Shown piece by piece: positions 9,083-17,862 of a stretch of 64,000 bases of DNA (position 1 is the stretch's first letter; the number at the start of each line of letters is the position of its first letter). Below the pieces are notes generated by a model. The model was not told the DNA's origin and ran no database searches. It saw only the letters and a program-made list of their open reading frames with translations. The translations under genes and the position numbers were made by a program. The stretch spans positions 2,728,001 to 2,792,000 of the forward strand of contig NZ_CP067396.1 of the NCBI RefSeq assembly GCF_023617245.1. The letters run 5' to 3'. This stretch comes from Lysobacter enzymogenes (GTDB taxonomy: Bacteria; Pseudomonadota; Gammaproteobacteria; Xanthomonadales; Xanthomonadaceae).

Positions 9083-9915
9083 ACCGCGACGGCATGCCGG
9101 CCTGGCTGGCGCGCGCGATCGTCAACGGCCTGCTGATCGGCCTGGCGGTGTTGAGCCTGGCGCCGCTGCTGTGGATGCTGGCGGTGTCGTTGATGCAGCC
9201 CGGCGAGGCCGCGGCGTTCCCGCCGCCGCTGTGGCCGGCCTCGCCGACCCTGCACAACTACAGCGAGCTGTTCTCGCGCATGGGCATGGGCCGCTACCTG
9301 CTCAACAGCTTCCTGGTCTCGACCCTGGTGACGGCGATCGCGGTGCTGCTCAACACCCTGGCCGGCTACGCCTTCGCCAAGCTCGATTTCGCCGGGCGCG
9401 AGGGCGTGTTCCGGCTGCTGCTGGCGGCGCTGGTGATCCCGGCGCAGGTGTCGATGATGCCGTTGTTCCTGATGCTCAAGCAGATGGGCCTGATCAACAC
9501 CTACGCCGGCGCAGTGGTGCCGGGCATGGCCGGCATCTTCGGCATCTTCCTGGTGCGTCAGTACGCGCGCTCGATTCCCGACGAATTGCTGGAAGCGCCG
9601 CGCATCGACGGCGCCGGCGAGCTGCGGATCTTTTTCCAGATCGTGCTGCCGGCGCTGCGGCCGATCCTGGTGACCCTGGCGATCTTCAGCTTCCTCGGCG
9701 CCTGGAACGACTTCATGTGGCCGCTGATCGTGCTCAGCGACGAACGCCTGCAGACCCTGCCGGTGGCGTTGGCCTCGCTCTCGCGCGAGCACGTGCAGGA
9801 CAACGAGATGATGATGGCCGGCTCGGTGGTGACCGTGGTGCCGGTGCTGTTGCTGTTCCTGGTGTTGCAGCGCTATTACCTGCAAGGCCTGTTGGTGGGC
9901 AGCGTCAAGGGCTGA
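9079..9915 (+). CDS. CUT1 sugar ABC transporter permease (MalG/UgpE type)
   Basis: A 278-residue permease, the second half of the membrane channel. It has six predicted helices and the EAA loop DELLEAPRIDGAGELRIF, followed by FQIVLPALRPILVTLAIFSF and WNDFMWPLIVL, which are hallmarks of MalG/UgpE subunits. The EAA loop carries Pro where Ala is usual (EAP instead of EAA), a mild deviation. The start overlaps the preceding stop (ATGA). The gene is followed by a 228-bp gap that contains a long hairpin repeat. Confidence 0.92.
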   Translation: MNRDGMPAWLARAIVNGLLIGLAVLSLAPLLWMLAVSLMQPGEAAAFPPPLWPASPTLHNYSELFSRMGMGRYLLNSFLVSTLVTAIAVLLNTLAGYAFAKLDFAGREGVFRLLLAALVIPAQVSMMPLFLMLKQMGLINTYAGAVVPGMAGIFGIFLVRQYARSIPDELLEAPRIDGAGELRIFFQIVLPALRPILVTLAIFSFLGAWNDFMWPLIVLSDERLQTLPVALASLSREHVQDNEMMMAGSVVTVVPVLLLFLVLQRYYLQGLLVGSVKG

Positions 9916-10040
9916 GACCGCGTCGGGCGCTCGCGGGCGCCCGGGGCTGCGATAGTCGCGATGGATGGGCCGCGAGCGGCGGCGGAAGGAGTGCGAGCGA
10001 TGGCGAAGTGGCTCTATCCGATGATCCGGTTCTCCCGATC

Positions 10041-10149
10041 CGTCATTCCGGCGAAAGCCGGAACCCATTTTGATCTTGCTTCACCGCTCCTCGTCGCGGG
10101 GGATGCGGAAGCGACGACAAAATGGGTTCCGGCTTTCGCCGGAATGACG
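10041..10149. repeat. Dispersed hairpin repeat, family A, copy 1
   Basis: Two 32-bp arms (10041-10072 and 10118-10149), built around GTCATTCCGGCGAAAGCCGG, are perfectly complementary across a 45-nt loop. The same arm occurs at 14688-14786 and 19005-19098. The right arm runs into the likely start codon of the next gene (ATG 10144), and the reading frame is open through the whole element, which makes the annotated start of that gene easy to misplace. Confidence 0.9.
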
Positions 10150-13100
10150 GTGTGGAAGTTTGGACAGGCGCGATGGGGCGCGATGTTGGTGGCGGGGTTG
10201 CTCGCGCTCGCCTCTTCCGCCCAAGCTGCATCTGCGGCCGTCTCCGTCGCTTCGCCGCGCATGCTCGACGACTTCGAATCCGCCGCGCCGTGGACGGTCG
10301 TCGTTTCCGATCAGGTCGCCGCCACGCTGCGCAAGACCGAAGGCGCCGACGGCGCCGCGCTGTGCCTGGACTACGATTTCAACGGGGTCTCCGGCTATGC
10401 CGGCCTGCAGCGCGAGCTGCCGCTGGAGTACCCCGACAACTACCAGTTCGCGTTCCAACTGCGCGGCGATTCGCCGGCCAACGACCTGCAGTTCAAGCTG
10501 GTCGACGCCAGCGGCGACAACGTGTGGTGGGTCAACAAGCCGCGCTACGACTACCCCGGGCAATGGACGCCGGTGGTCTACAAGAAGCGGCATATCGCGC
10601 GCGCCTGGGGTCCGGATCCGGACCCGAGCCTGCGCCGCAGCGCCAAGCTCGAATTCACCGTCTACAACAGCGCCGGCGGCAAGGGCTCGGTGTGCTTCGA
10701 TTCGCTGACGATGCAGCCGCTGCCGGTCGATCCGGGCGGGCCGTACAGCGGCCGCGCCAGCGCCAGCAGCGCGCTGCCCGGCGGCGCGGCGGGCGCCGCG
10801 GTCGACGGCAAGCGCGACACCGCCTGGCGCGCGCGGCTGGATCCGGCACGGCCGCCGCAGTTCACCTTCGACCTCGGCCGCTCGCGCGAGCTCGGCGGCG
10901 TGGTGTTGCGCTGGCTCGGCGCGACCTACGCGTCGAGCTATCGCCTGGCGCTGTCCGACGACGGCCAGGGTTGGCGCGACGCCGCCGCGCTCGGCGACGG
11001 CGACGGCGGTGCGGACTACCTCGCGCTGCCCGAAGCGCAGGCGCGCTACCTGCGCCTGACCGCGCAAGGCGGCCCCGGCGCCGACATCGCGCTGGCCGAG
11101 TTCGAAGTGAAACCGCTCGACTTCGCCGCCACGCCCAACGACTTCGTCCGCGCCGTCGCCGCCGAGGCGCCGCGCGGCCGCTTCCCGCGCGGCTTCAGCG
11201 GCGAGCAGCCGTACTGGACCGTGATCGGCGTAGACGGCGGCACCGACCAGGCGCTGATCGGCGAGGACGGCGCGATCGAAGTGGGCAAGGGCGCTTTCAG
11301 CCTGGAGCCGTTCGTGGTCAGCGGCGACGCGCTGGTCGGCTGGGCCGACGCGCGGACCTCGCAGACGCTGCAGGACGGCTACCTGCCGATCCCGTCGTCG
11401 CATTGGCGGCATCCGCAGTTCAAGCTCGACATCACCGCGTTCGCCGACGACCGCCGCCTCAGCGGCGGCGGCTCGCGCCTGATCGCGCGCTACCGGCTCA
11501 GCAACGACACCGAGCGCGAACGCACCTATCAGTTCGTGCTGGCGCTGCGGCCGCTGCAGGTCAATCCGCCGACCCAGTTCCTGAGCCAGGTCGGCGGCGT
11601 CAGCCGCATCCGCAGCCTGACCACCGACAGCCACGGCTTCAGCGTCGAAGGCGGCGAGGGGCGGGTGTCGGCGCGGCGGATCCAGGCCAGCGCGGCCGAC
11701 GCCACGCTGGCGGCGAGCTTCGACCATGGCGATGTGGTCAAGCTGCTGGCCCAGGCCGACTGGCGACTGCGCTGCGGCGAATGCAGCGCGCAGGCCGAGT
11801 TCCTGCGCCGCTTCGGCGGTTCGGTCGCGACCGGCGTCGACAACGACCGCAACGCCATGGCCTCCGGCGCGCTGGTCTATCGGGTCACGCTGGCGCCCGG
11901 GCAGTCGCGCGAGTTCGCCTGGAGCAGCGCGCTGATCGGCGAGGACGACGGCCGCTTCGTCGATCTGGCCGAAGCCGCCGAGCGCCAGCGGGTCGTGGCG
12001 CAGCAATGGCGCGACAAGCTCGACCGGGTCAAGCTGCGCGTGCCCGCGTCCGGCCGGCACGTGGTCGATACGCTGCGCACCGCGCTCGCGCACATGCTGA
12101 TCAGCCGCACCGGCCCGCGCCTGCAGCCGGGCACGCGCTCCTACGCGCGCGCCTGGATCCGCGACGGCGCGATGATCAACGAAGGCCTGCTGCGGCTGGG
12201 CCGCGAAGACGTGGCCGAGCAGTTCCTGCGCTGGTACGCGCCGTACCAGTTCGCCAACGGCAAGGTGCCGTGCTGCGTCGACGACCGCGGCAGCGACCCG
12301 GTGCCGGAGAACGACAGCCACGGCGAGCTGATCTTCGCCATCGCCGAGCAATACCGCTACGACCGCAACCGCGAGTTGCTCGGGCAGATGTGGCCGCACG
12401 TGGTCGGCGCGGTGCGCTACATGGACCAGCTGCGCGCTAGCGAGCGCACCGAGGCGAACCGCGCGCGCGATCCGGCCTTCTACGGAATGATGCCGGCCTC
12501 GATCAGCCACGAAGGCTATTCGGCCAAGCCGATGCATTCGTATTGGGACAATTTCTGGGCGCTGCGCGGCTACAAGGACGCGGTCGAGATCGCCCACTGG
12601 CTCGGCAAGGACGAGGACGCGCGCGCGTTCGCCGCTTCGCGCGACCAGTTCCGCGCCGACCTGTACGCCTCCATCGGCCACGCCGCCCGCCGCCACGGCA
12701 TCGACTACATTCCCGGCGCGGCCGAACTCGGCGATTTCGACGCCACTTCGACCACCATCGCGCTGGCGCCCGGCGGCGAGCAGGGCTGGCTGCCGCAGCC
12801 GTTGCTGGACAACACCTTCCAGCGCTACTGGAAGGAATTCGTCGACCGCCGCGACGGCCGCCGCGAATGGAAGGACTACACGCCTTACGAGCTGCGCACC
12901 GTCGGCAGCTTCGTGCGCCTGGGCTGGCGCGAGCGCGCGCACGAGGCGCTGGACTTCTTCTTCAAGGACCAGCAGCCGCGCGGCTGGAACCAGTGGGCCG
13001 AAGTGGTATCGCGCACGCCGCGCAAGCCGTTCTTCGTCGGCGACCTGCCGCATGCCTGGGTCGAATCGGATTACGTGCGTTCGGTGCTGGAGATGTTCGC

Positions 13101-13416
13101 CTACACCCGCGACCTCGACCGGTCGCTGGTGCTGGCCGCGGGCGTGCCGGCGGACTGGCTGGAAGGCGAGGGCGTGACCGTCTCGGGCCTGCGCACGCCA
13201 TACGGAGCGCTGGGCTATCGCCTGCGCCGCTCGGGTTCGCAGGTGGTGTTCGAACTCGACGCCGGCCTGCGCGCGCCGCCGGGCGGACTGGCGCTGAAGT
13301 GGCCGTTGCCGGCGAAGCCGGGGCGCACGCTGGTCGATGGCAAGGCGCGCGAATGGAAAGACGGCGAACTCCGGCTGGAGCGGACGCCGGCGCGGGTGAC
13401 GGTCGAGGTGGAATGA
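10144..13416 (+). CDS. Secreted F5/8C-domain glycoside hydrolase-like protein
   Basis: About 1090 residues from ATG 10144. A signal peptide (n-region with Lys and Arg, then MLVAGLLALASSAQA, cleavage near 28) is followed by a beta-sandwich resembling a carbohydrate-binding module (about 40-190). A discoidin F5/8C domain comes next (about 202-326: AAVDGKRDTAWRA, FTFDLGRSRELGGVVLRW, ARYLRLTAQG), then a beta-rich region and a C-terminal (alpha/alpha)6-barrel region (about 640-1060) with SYARAWIRDGAMINEGLL, VPENDSHGELIFAIAEQYR and HSYWDNFWALRGY, which recalls six-hairpin glycosidases. The exact GH family was not recognised; acidic residues in WIRDG and PENDSHGE are catalytic candidates. The start could also be ATG 10183; the frame is open further up only because a repeat lies there. 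Confidence 0.75.
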   Translation: MTVWKFGQARWGAMLVAGLLALASSAQAASAAVSVASPRMLDDFESAAPWTVVVSDQVAATLRKTEGADGAALCLDYDFNGVSGYAGLQRELPLEYPDNYQFAFQLRGDSPANDLQFKLVDASGDNVWWVNKPRYDYPGQWTPVVYKKRHIARAWGPDPDPSLRRSAKLEFTVYNSAGGKGSVCFDSLTMQPLPVDPGGPYSGRASASSALPGGAAGAAVDGKRDTAWRARLDPARPPQFTFDLGRSRELGGVVLRWLGATYASSYRLALSDDGQGWRDAAALGDGDGGADYLALPEAQARYLRLTAQGGPGADIALAEFEVKPLDFAATPNDFVRAVAAEAPRGRFPRGFSGEQPYWTVIGVDGGTDQALIGEDGAIEVGKGAFSLEPFVVSGDALVGWADARTSQTLQDGYLPIPSSHWRHPQFKLDITAFADDRRLSGGGSRLIARYRLSNDTERERTYQFVLALRPLQVNPPTQFLSQVGGVSRIRSLTTDSHGFSVEGGEGRVSARRIQASAADATLAASFDHGDVVKLLAQADWRLRCGECSAQAEFLRRFGGSVATGVDNDRNAMASGALVYRVTLAPGQSREFAWSSALIGEDDGRFVDLAEAAERQRVVAQQWRDKLDRVKLRVPASGRHVVDTLRTALAHMLISRTGPRLQPGTRSYARAWIRDGAMINEGLLRLGREDVAEQFLRWYAPYQFANGKVPCCVDDRGSDPVPENDSHGELIFAIAEQYRYDRNRELLGQMWPHVVGAVRYMDQLRASERTEANRARDPAFYGMMPASISHEGYSAKPMHSYWDNFWALRGYKDAVEIAHWLGKDEDARAFAASRDQFRADLYASIGHAARRHGIDYIPGAAELGDFDATSTTIALAPGGEQGWLPQPLLDNTFQRYWKEFVDRRDGRREWKDYTPYELRTVGSFVRLGWRERAHEALDFFFKDQQPRGWNQWAEVVSRTPRKPFFVGDLPHAWVESDYVRSVLEMFAYTRDLDRSLVLAAGVPADWLEGEGVTVSGLRTPYGALGYRLRRSGSQVVFELDAGLRAPPGGLALKWPLPAKPGRTLVDGKAREWKDGELRLERTPARVTVEVE

Positions 13417-13430
13417 GTCGCGAGGACCCG

Positions 13431-13512
13431 TGGGAGGGCTTTCAGGTCCGATGCTTTTCGGTCTGATCGCCGCGTCTTGGACGAAAGCGTCGGGACTGAA
13501 GTCCCTCCCACA
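13431..13512. repeat. Dispersed hairpin repeat, family B, copy 1
   Basis: The left part TGGGAGGGCTTTCAGGTCCG (from 13431) pairs with the right part around GGGACTGAAGTCCCTCCCAC (ending 13512), with an internal spacer containing GTCTGATCGCCGCGTCTTGG. It lies just after the F5/8C gene. It differs in sequence from family A, and other copies are at 13579-13660, 24636-24719 and 49833-49917. Confidence 0.8.
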
Positions 13513-13578
13513 GGAAAGCGCGGCGTCGATGCCAGGCCGGGTGTGAAGGCCTTCAGGCCCACGCTCGCTGCGGGTGTT

Positions 13579-13660
13579 GTGGGAGGGCCTTCAGGCCCGA
13601 TGCTTTCCAGTCGGATCGCCGCGTCTTGGACGAAAGCATCGGGGCTGAAACCACTCCCAC
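13579..13660. repeat. Dispersed hairpin repeat, family B, copy 2
   Basis: A second copy 66 bp after copy 1 in the same orientation, with the same spacer motif (TCGGATCGCCGCGTCTTGGA). The left arm carries GAGGGCCTTCAGGCCCGATG, the right arm GCATCGGGGCTGAAACCACTCC with mismatches. It sits between two genes that converge (F5/8C gene and pgl), a position where it could end both transcripts. Confidence 0.8.
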
Positions 13661-13670
13661 GACGCTGCGC

Positions 13671-14417
13671 TCACGGACACCAATGCACGTCCAGCGCCAC
13701 CTCGCCCTGCATCGCCAGCAACACCGGCCAGCGCTTGGGATTGCCGTCGGCCAGCGCCTGCGCGAACACCTCGCGCTTGGCCTGGCCCTGGATCAGCAGG
13801 AACCGCGAGCGCGCATACGCCAATCCGTTCGGGGTCAGGCTGATGCGCTTGCTCCATTGCTTCGCGCCGGGCAGGCCGCCGGCATCGATCGCCACGTACG
13901 GCTGCTTCGACGCCAGCACCCGGTCGAACGCGGCCATGCCCGGGAACAGCGAGGCGGTGTGGCCGTCCTCGCCCATGCCCAACACCGCCGCGGAGACGTC
14001 CTGGCGGGCGTGGGCGTTGGCGAAGGCGACGGCTTCCTCCATGCCGTGGCCGGGGCGGGTCAGCGATTCGAAGCGCGCCATCGCCGCGTTGTCGCGCAGC
14101 AGGTTCTGCTTCACCAGCCAGGCGTTGCTGTCGGGATCGCTGGGTTGCAGCCAGCGTTCGTCGACCAGGGCCACGTCGACCCGCGCCCAGTCCAGCGGCG
14201 CGCGCGCCAGCGCGCGGTACACCGGCGCGGGGGTGGTGCCGCCGGACAGCAGCAAGCGCGAACGCGGGCGCCGGGCCAGGTCGCGGCGCAGTTCGGCGGC
14301 GATGGCCACCGCGCAGGCCCAGACCCAGGCATCGGCATTGCGATGCTCGTGCCAGCGATACGGCGCGGCCTCCGGCTGGGCGGGGTCGTGCGGGACGGGA
14401 GTGGGGTCGTCGAGCAT
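13671..14417 (-). CDS. pgl: 6-phosphogluconolactonase
   Basis: The 248-residue enzyme hydrolyses 6-phosphogluconolactone to 6-phosphogluconate, the second step of the oxidative pentose phosphate and Entner-Doudoroff routes. Family signatures are all present: LLLSGGTTPAPVYRALA, VALVDERWLQPSDPDSN, AVLGMGEDGHTASLFPG and RISLTPNGLAYARSRFLLIQG. The length is normal. It is transcribed toward the F5/8C gene and lies downstream of glk and zwf on the same strand, but a 434-bp gap with a hairpin repeat separates it from glk, so it may have its own promoter. It fits a locus whose product is glucose or glucose 6-phosphate. Confidence 0.93.
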   Translation of the reverse strand: MLDDPTPVPHDPAQPEAAPYRWHEHRNADAWVWACAVAIAAELRRDLARRPRSRLLLSGGTTPAPVYRALARAPLDWARVDVALVDERWLQPSDPDSNAWLVKQNLLRDNAAMARFESLTRPGHGMEEAVAFANAHARQDVSAAVLGMGEDGHTASLFPGMAAFDRVLASKQPYVAIDAGGLPGAKQWSKRISLTPNGLAYARSRFLLIQGQAKREVFAQALADGNPKRWPVLLAMQGEVALDVHWCP

Positions 14418-14851
14418 GCGGCGATCTTCGCATGCGCGGGTTTAAGCCGGTGTGCTGAGTGAATGTGACTGATGCCTCATGTGCGGGCGGTTGGATTGCG
14501 CGTTAAGGCGGGCAAGGACGGGAGGCGCCGGGTTCGGGCGTGGCATTCGGATCGTGCCGGTCGATGTTCAAAGCTTCGATCGACGGGCCGGAATCGCGTC
14601 GGCTTCGTTCGACAAGCCGGAATCGCTTCGTCGCGATTCCAGCGAAAGCGGAAACCTCCGCGCCGTGGTTTCAGCGAAGCTCCACGCCGTCATTCCGGCG
14701 AAAGCCGGAACCCATTTTGATCTTGCTTTGGGTTGGCCCCATCAAGAGCAAAGTCAAAATGGATTCCGGCTTTCGCCGGAATGACGGGTTTTGGGGAGAG
14801 CGGCTGCCCGGGGCGGCGGCTTGCGCCGCTGCTGCGGACGCTGCGCCGCAG
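14418..14851. other. Gap between pgl and glk
   Basis: A 434-bp stretch with no convincing gene. Apart from the family A repeat at 14688-14786 it contains short imperfect repeats of GGAATCGC and AGCGAAAGCGGAA around 14590-14660 that look like decayed repeat arms. No clear promoter for pgl was recognised. Confidence 0.5.
14688..14786. repeat. Dispersed hairpin repeat, family A, copy 2
   Basis: Arms at 14688-14719 and 14755-14786 are complementary with one mismatch, built on the same GTCATTCCGGCGAAAGCCGG core as copy 1. The 35-nt loop has some further pairing (TTGCTTTG with CAAAG). Confidence 0.9.
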
Positions 14852-15841
14852 CTACGCGGCGGCTTTCAACGCGCACTGCGCGGCCAGCGCGGCGGCGCCG
14901 AGCAGGCCGGGCTGCGGGTGGGTCACCGCCAGGGTCGGCACGCGCGCCATGGTCGGCGAGAACCGGCCTTTGTGCTCGAAGCGCTGGCGGAAGCCCGAAT
15001 GCGCGAGCCACGGCATCAGCTTGGGCACCAGGCCGCCGGGCAGGAACACGCCGTCCCAGGCGCCGAGAGTCAGCACCAGATCGCCGGCGGCGGCGCCGAA
15101 CACCGCGCAGAACACGTCGATCGCGCGCAGGCAGCGCACGTCGCCTTCGCGCGCCATCGCGGTGATGTCCTGCGGCTGCAAGGGGCCGGGGTCTTCGCCG
15201 GCGATCTGGCTCAGCGCGCGGTGCAGGTTGACCAGGCCGCTGCCGCTGATCAGGCGCTCGTTCGAGACCCGCCCGAACTCGCCGGACAGGCGCTTGAGGA
15301 CGTCGATCTCCTCGGGATTGTTCGGCGCGAAGCTGACGTGGCCGCCTTCGGTCTGCAGCGGATAGAAGCGGCCGTCGCGGCGCAGCAGCGCGCCCACGCC
15401 CAGGCCGGTGCCCGGGCCGATGATCGCGTAGGTGCGGTCGCCGCTGTCGTTCCAGCCGTGCCAGCGCACGCCGCCGATCGGCACCACGTCGCCGACGCCG
15501 AGCAAAGACACCGCCATCGCCTGCGCGGCGAAGTCGTTGACCAGGTCGATCCGGGTCAGGCCCAGTGCGATGCGCGTGCGTTCGGCCGAGATCACCCACG
15601 GATGGTTGGTGATCCGCGCCTCGTCGCCGTCGACGCGTCCGGCCACCGCGAACACGCCGTGGCTCGGCGCGGCGCCGACCTTGTCGAGATAATGGCGCGC
15701 GGCGTCGGCCAGCGACGGGAAGTCGGCGACCGCGTAGACCTGCACGCTGTCGGGCAGCAGCGCCGGCGCGGACGGGTCGGAAGCGGCGAGGGCGAAGCGG
15801 GCGTTGGTGCCGCCGATATCGGCCAACAACGCGCCGGTCAT
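14852..15841 (-). CDS. glk: Glucokinase
   Basis: A 329-residue hexokinase-like kinase of the bacterial Glk family that makes glucose 6-phosphate with ATP. Visible are the phosphate-1 motif LLADIGGTNARFAL at the N-terminus, the sugar-binding DLVNDFAAQA region, AIIGPGTGLGVGALL, the TEGGHVSFAP motif and the late LGAWDGVFLPGGLVPKL adenosine motif. The start is ATG at 15841, which overlaps the zwf stop by four bases; zwf and glk are thus translationally coupled. The pair supplies the entry into the Entner-Doudoroff pathway. Their position beside a glucan uptake locus argues that glucose is the released sugar. Confidence 0.94.
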   Translation of the reverse strand: MTGALLADIGGTNARFALAASDPSAPALLPDSVQVYAVADFPSLADAARHYLDKVGAAPSHGVFAVAGRVDGDEARITNHPWVISAERTRIALGLTRIDLVNDFAAQAMAVSLLGVGDVVPIGGVRWHGWNDSGDRTYAIIGPGTGLGVGALLRRDGRFYPLQTEGGHVSFAPNNPEEIDVLKRLSGEFGRVSNERLISGSGLVNLHRALSQIAGEDPGPLQPQDITAMAREGDVRCLRAIDVFCAVFGAAAGDLVLTLGAWDGVFLPGGLVPKLMPWLAHSGFRQRFEHKGRFSPTMARVPTLAVTHPQPGLLGAAALAAQCALKAAA

Positions 15842-17277
15842 GCCGCTCCTCCGCCGGTGCGGTTGGAATGGGGGCCGCCGTTGGTGGGCGGCAGGAAGCG
15901 TTCGGCCTCGGCCGGGCCCCAGGAGCCGGCCGGATACTCCAACGCCGGCTGCGCGGTTTCGCTCCACGCGTGCTCGATGCTGTCGATCCACTGCCACGCC
16001 GCCTCGACTTCGTCGTCGCGCACGAACAGGGTCTGGTTGCCGCGCAGCGCGTCGACGATCAGCCGCTCGTAGGCGATGCGCCGTTGCGGCGAGCCCGACA
16101 TCGACAGGTCCAGCGACATCGGCTTGAGCTCCAGCGCGCCCCATTCCGGCGCGGCCAGGCTGCCCATCAGGCCCAGTTCGATGGTTTCGTCCGGCTGCAG
16201 GCGCATGCGCAGGCGGTTGGGGCGTTCGCGGCCGCGGCGCGGGCGTTCGAACAGCCAGTGCGAGGTCGGCCGGAACGACACCACCACTTCGGTGGCGCGC
16301 TCGGCCAGGCGCTTGCCGGTGACCAAACGGAACGGAACGCCGGCCCAGCGCCAGTTGTCGATGAACGTTTCGACCGCGACGAAAGTCTCCACCGGCGACT
16401 CGTGCACGAAGCCCTTGACCGCGCGGCCCTCGACCACGCCGGCGCTGTAGCGCCCGCGCACCGTGCGCTGGGCCGCGTCGGCGGTCGTGACCGGGCGCAG
16501 CGCGCGCAGCACCTTGCGCTTCTCGTCGCGGATCGAATCGGCGTCCAGCGCCGACGGCGGCTCCATCGCGATCAGCGCGAGCAACTGCAGCATGTGGTTC
16601 TGGACCATGTCGCGCAGCGCGCCGTAGCCGGCGTAATAGCCCTCGCGGCCGTCCACGCCGGCGGTCTCGCCGACGAAGATGTCGACCGACTCGATCCAGC
16701 GGTGCTGCCACACCGCTTCCAGCAAGGTGTTGCCGAAGCGCAGCGCGAGCAGGTTCTGCACCGCGGCCTTGCCCAGGTAATGGTCGATGCGGAAGATCCG
16801 CGATTCGTCCAGGCACGCGCGCAGCGCGGCGTTGATCTCGCGCGCCGAGGCCAGGTCGCGGCCGATGGGTTTTTCCAGCACCAGCCGCGACTCGCCTTCG
16901 AGCAGGCCGGCGGCCTTCAGGCCCTTGGCGCAGGGCACGAACAGGTCGGGCGGGGTCGCCAGGTAGCTCACGCTCGGGCGGTCGGCATAGGCCGACAGCG
17001 CCGCGGCGATGGCCGCCTCGTCGCGCAGGTCGACCGACACGTAATGCATGCGCGCGAGCAGGTCCTCGACGATGCCCGGATCGTCGGCGACCTCGGCGGC
17101 CATGCGTTCGCGCAGCCAGGCGCGGAACTCTTCGTCGCTGTGCTCCTGGCGGCCGACCGCGACGATGCGCAGCGTGGCCGGCAGCAGGCGGTCGCGCCCC
17201 AGGTGGACCAGCGACGGGAACAGATAGCGCTGGGAGAGATCGCCGGTGGCGCCGAACAGCAGCAGAGTGTCGTGCAT
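15838..17277 (-). CDS. zwf: Glucose-6-phosphate 1-dehydrogenase
   Basis: The 479-residue enzyme oxidises glucose 6-phosphate to the lactone with NAD(P). The Rossmann motif is LLLFGATGDLSQRYLFPSL at the N-terminus. The substrate and catalytic region reads RIDHYLGKAAVQNLLALRFGN, which contains the signature RIDHYLGK with the catalytic region HYLGK. The start is set at ATG 17277 (MHDTLLLFGATGD) because homology begins there; the frame is open for another 110 codons upstream but that part is Arg/Ala-rich and unlike the family. The upstream sequence has no strong Shine-Dalgarno. Its stop overlaps glk. Confidence 0.94.
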   Translation of the reverse strand: MHDTLLLFGATGDLSQRYLFPSLVHLGRDRLLPATLRIVAVGRQEHSDEEFRAWLRERMAAEVADDPGIVEDLLARMHYVSVDLRDEAAIAAALSAYADRPSVSYLATPPDLFVPCAKGLKAAGLLEGESRLVLEKPIGRDLASAREINAALRACLDESRIFRIDHYLGKAAVQNLLALRFGNTLLEAVWQHRWIESVDIFVGETAGVDGREGYYAGYGALRDMVQNHMLQLLALIAMEPPSALDADSIRDEKRKVLRALRPVTTADAAQRTVRGRYSAGVVEGRAVKGFVHESPVETFVAVETFIDNWRWAGVPFRLVTGKRLAERATEVVVSFRPTSHWLFERPRRGRERPNRLRMRLQPDETIELGLMGSLAAPEWGALELKPMSLDLSMSGSPQRRIAYERLIVDALRGNQTLFVRDDEVEAAWQWIDSIEHAWSETAQPALEYPAGSWGPAEAERFLPPTNGGPHSNRTGGGAA

Positions 17278-17862
17278 GGAGCGGACGGACCAAGAAGAAA
17301 GGGGGGAGGCCGGACGCCGCGTGAGGGCGGCGCGAGTGGCGTTCGCGGCCGGCGTCCAAGCATAGTCGCTGCCTGGGCGGCGGGCGAACCTTGCCCGCGC
17401 AATCACGGCGGCGGGCGCGGCGGCGAGCGTGTCGGCGGATGCGTCGGGCGCGGGGCCTGCCATTGCGCGCGGGTCCGCGGCGCCGCGCCGCGCCGTAGCG
17501 GGCGCGCGATCCGATGCGCATGCGGCGACGAAGACCCGGACGGCGTGCCATTCTGGCCGCGCCCGCGCCGGTTGCATGCAGCGGGGCCGCACGGGCGCCG
17601 GGCGCATTCGTCGTGGCCGCCGCCGCGCCGATCGCGCGCGCCGCGCTCGCCGTCGCGCTGCCCGCGCAAGCGCGCGACGGCACCGCCGCGCGGTACGGAC
17701 ATCGCGGCGACGGCGGGGCGGTCGGTCATCGCGGGCGGGTCTCCGAGGCGGGCCGGGCCCCGGGCGCGATCCGCGCCAGGGCGTGCATGAAAACGTTTAC
17801 ATGGGCAGAATAGCCCAGGGCGCGGCCGAATGCACCGCCCGGTCGCTCAGTCGGGAGAATTC
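17278..17862. other. Divergent intergenic region between zwf and the ABC ATPase gene
   Basis: A 585-bp very GC-rich region with many GCGCG tracts and no credible gene in any frame. It must hold the promoters for zwf-glk (minus) and for the ATPase (plus). The only clear regulatory signal is the LacI-type palindrome at 17786-17803, close to the ATPase and about 510 bp from zwf. Confidence 0.5.
17786..17803 (+). promoter_or_regulatory. LacI-type operator before the sugar ABC ATPase gene
   Basis: CATGAAAACGTTTACATG is an 18-bp near-perfect palindrome (one mismatched pair). Its 14-bp core TGAAAACGTTTACA (17788-17801) is identical to the site at 641-654 before the LacI-family gene. It lies 60 bp upstream of the ATPase start codon. 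It links this distant ATPase gene to the receptor and permease operon. Confidence 0.7.
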
